Positions 5,098 through 5,319 of a stretch of DNA of 5,319 nucleotides are shown here, in pieces; the stretch's first letter is position 1; each line of letters opens with the position of its first letter. The notes beneath the pieces were generated by a model. The model was not told the DNA's origin. It ran no database searches and saw nothing but the letters and a program-made list of their open reading frames with translations. The stretch is from Clostridiaceae bacterium (GTDB lineage: Bacteria; Bacillota; Clostridia; Saccharofermentanales; UBA5734), in assembly GCA_012727965.1 (NCBI GenBank), contig JAAYFZ010000062.1, forward strand, positions 1 through 5,319. Reading direction: 5' to 3'. Position numbers and translations under genes: made by a program.

Positions 5098-5319
5098 TTA
5101 CATGCCCATTGTCTGCTGTGACAGCCAGCTGGACTGTGACTGCATCTTGGTCAGATAAGACTCCATCGCAGAATATTTATTGTAGAAGGTCTGTTCCTTG
5201 TCAAGCAAACGACTCTGCATCTCCTTGATCCGGCTGGCCAGAGAAGAGATGCTCTGATCCATCAGGTTAGCGTTATACTTACGTGCATATACATTAAGTG
5301 TATTCGATAACTTAGGCAG
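5098..5319 (-). CDS. fliD: C-terminal end of flagellar hook-associated protein 2, filament cap FliD (partial)
   Basis: The last 73 codons and a TAA stop (5098-5100) are present; the gene enters from beyond the window's right edge. FliD caps the growing filament and helps fold incoming flagellin. The visible residues form a helical FliD C-terminal region: an opening LPKLSNTLNVYARKYNANL, then ISSLASRIKEMQSRLLDKEQ, then the characteristic closing pattern with TFYNKYSAMESYLTKMQSQS, SSWL and a short tail ending in MGM. The pattern of a double helix with x-RI-x-x-x-x-x-R-L followed by Y-x-K-(F/Y)-x-A-M-E and a terminal SQSSWL is a family hallmark. fliS following 45 bases later supports the call and suggests a shared transcript. 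Confidence 0.93.
   Translation of the reverse strand: MPKLSNTLNVYARKYNANLMDQSISSLASRIKEMQSRLLDKEQTFYNKYSAMESYLTKMQSQSSWLSQQTMGM

Overview
The window carries a block of flagellar and chemotaxis genes, all read from the minus strand, so transcription runs from high to low coordinates. In transcription order it holds: the 3' end of fliD (filament cap); fliS (flagellin chaperone); a coiled-coil FliT/FlgN-like small protein; a YaaR/DUF327-family protein; cheY; cheA; cheW; and the 5' end of a membrane receptor gene that is most likely a methyl-accepting chemotaxis protein. No plus-strand gene, RNA gene, mobile element or CRISPR array could be supported.

The likely host is a motile Gram-positive-type anaerobe of the Firmicutes (Clostridia or Negativicutes). 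The reasons are purine-rich Shine-Dalgarno sequences before most genes, a fliD-fliS-(fliT/flgN-like)-yaaR gene order, and a CheA P2 region of the kind I associate with Firmicutes. Genus cannot be settled from this sequence alone.

Layout: 5319-3661 is the flagellar late-assembly segment, with gaps of about 38 to 46 bases, consistent with one transcript. Positions 3660-3485 form a 176-base gap holding a good sigma-28/SigD-type promoter reading toward cheY, so the chemotaxis genes probably have their own motility-sigma-factor start. Positions 3484-384 hold cheY-cheA-cheW, very tightly packed (12 and 2 base gaps), with the cheW ribosome binding site inside the end of cheA. Positions 383-201 form a 183-base leader with possible RNA structure, followed by the receptor gene, which runs off the window at base 1.

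Together the genes cover a signalling core (receptor to CheW/CheA to CheY to the flagellar switch) beside filament cap and filament export chaperone functions. No adaptation genes (cheR, cheB, cheC, cheD) are visible here. This looks like a conventional motility locus rather than a new system. The least understood parts are the YaaR protein, the FliT-like coiled-coil protein with an internal repeat, and the structured leader before the receptor.
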